DNA of 22,328 nt from Apostichopus leukothele (lineage: Eukaryota; Echinodermata; Holothuroidea; Aspidochirotida; Stichopodidae), in the NCBI GenBank assembly GCA_010014835.2, contig JAAAKB020000008.1, positions 3,269,394 through 3,291,721 of the forward strand, given 5' to 3'. The notes beneath the pieces were generated by a model. The model was not told the DNA's origin and ran no database searches. It was given only the letters and a program-made list of their open reading frames with translations. Below are positions 21,008 through 22,328 of the stretch, piece by piece. Positions within the stretch are counted from its first letter, which is position 1, and each line of letters opens with the position of its first letter. The position numbers were made by a program, and so were the translations under genes.

Positions 21008-22328
21008 GTAAGTATGACATTGTTGTTTCTTCTTTGTTTTTGTTTGTTTGTTTCTACCTTCTGCTTTAGAATTAGAGGCTCTCTCCTTAGAGCAAACGGA
21101 TGTAAATCAAAAACAATTCCTGAGTTCCTCTTTTATCGCTAAATTATGTCCACTTGTCAAAAATTTGCATGATTATTTCACCTACTGGCAGTACTCACTC
21201 AAGTTCGCATTAAAATTTTTTGATCCTCAAAGGAATGGCAAGACCATGATTTGGCTTTAAGCAATAAGCTCTTTTGTTCCAGAAAGCTGTGAGCAATTAA
21301 TCACTACTTTGCTTTGCTTATAGATTATAATAAACAGCATTTTGCACAGTATCAAGTAGTGAAGTGGTGATGCTACACATTTAATCCCATTGCCATATGT
21401 ATGACTGCTGGGCAAAATACCCCTTGTCACTTTAAAGTAGCCTTTTGCGTTGATTATTTTAAATCTTGGAAGTCACATGGATACTCGGATGCGGATACAG
21501 AAAGCTGGTTTAACGAAGAGTGACGAGGAAGAACTAAATGTTAAATTGTGAGCAATATCCAGCAGCTTTGCAATTTGTTTTACAACTCAACGCAAAAAAC
21601 AAAACAAAATATGAGTAGGAAGTGCTGCTGTTTTCTTTTTATGGCCTTAACAAGTAAACATTCAGTAAAATTCGAGCAAAATGAGCATGAGCTAGTACAA
21701 CATATTACAACACTGTTCAAAAGTTAAATGACTTGCTTTAAGAGAATCCTTCCCCTCTTGATTTTCAAATGTCATTTCTGTCACTCGTGACTTTTAGTGT
21801 TTCCGCTAAGTCTTAACGATTAGTTTTGTAAAATTTATGGTGTAATATGAAACACTTTGAAGTAAATGTTACAAGGCCAAATATCAAGTCTCAAAACCTC
21901 TTGAACACATCATTATTTTTTTCTCTATCTGAGTTGCTCAAGAGCAAAAGGGCAGCCCAAAGTATTTCCTTGTAGCAATAACACAAAACATGCAATGCTA
22001 ATGATATCTTACACAGCCGTGGTAAGTAGTTGACGGAAAGCCTTTAGTATATATATCAACCGAATAAATTATTAAGTACACATTCACTGTTCAGTTGCTA
22101 CATAATCTGCATGTGATTTGAAGTAGCACTTACCTCGAGAGAAAAAGCAAGTTTTTTGTCTTTAAATTGCAAATTAGTATTATCTGTGCCAAATTACTTG
22201 TATTATATAATGATGCAGATTATTCATATAGTTAGAAACTGGCAATTCCCACCCCCCCCCCCCTTCCCCCCCCCTCCAATTTTTAAAAAAAAACAAAAAT
22301 TGCAAATAATAAATACAAAATTTTTTTT
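21008..22328 (+). other. PPP2R5: Start of B56 intron 3, open at the window edge
   Basis: No further B56 exon is visible. Near the right edge a C-rich run (22248-22277) is followed by A-rich and T-rich runs to the last base. The frames at 20834-21142 and 21048-21260 are read-through of exon 3 or chance frames and are not genes. Confidence 0.75.

Overview
The window looks like nuclear DNA of a marine invertebrate. It is AT-rich and intron-rich, with short exons, GT-AG splice sites, a tRNA-derived SINE, miniature DNA transposons and long tandem repeats. The gene families and the repeat style suggest a deuterostome, perhaps an echinoderm such as a sea cucumber. That placement is inference and rests mainly on general resemblance. 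I see no bacterial, viral or retroviral gene.

Two host genes can be recognised, both on the plus strand. The first is a B56 (B') regulatory subunit of protein phosphatase 2A, of the alpha/beta/epsilon class. Its first coding exon is at 1474-1791 and the next two are at 19958-20059 and 20915-21007. Together they give the first 171 residues with no gap against the family, and the rest of the gene lies beyond the right edge. The intron between the first two coding exons is about 18.2 kb and includes a 100-N assembly gap.

The second gene is a fragment of a two-pore channel (TPC2/TPC3 type). Four exons at 13678-13742, 14349-14449, 15484-15565 and 17159-17248 encode the end of transmembrane segment IS6 and the cytoplasmic linker between the two channel domains. 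All four sit inside the phosphatase intron on the same strand. No exon for the rest of domain I or for domain II was found, although the sequence from 17249 to 19957 has no gap. This is either a partial duplication that landed in the intron or an assembly chimera, and it is the main observation here.

Layout: 1-1473 upstream or leader sequence with a perfect 9-bp inverted repeat. 1474-1791 B56 exon. 1792-9940 plain intron. 9944-10078 a 21-bp tandem array. 10399-10498 the gap, followed by a C-rich tract. 10558-13677 intron with a short hAT-like element, an unexplained open frame and a 101-bp tandem duplication. 13678-17248 TPC exons, with a SINE in their second intron and a 1.1-kb minisatellite in their third. 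17560-17966 a MITE. 17967-19957 plain intron. 19958-21007 B56 exons 2 and 3. 21008-22328 intron. Apart from their shared location I see no sign that the two genes work together: B56 targets PP2A to substrates, while TPCs are endolysosomal cation channels. I found no evidence of a novel biological system.
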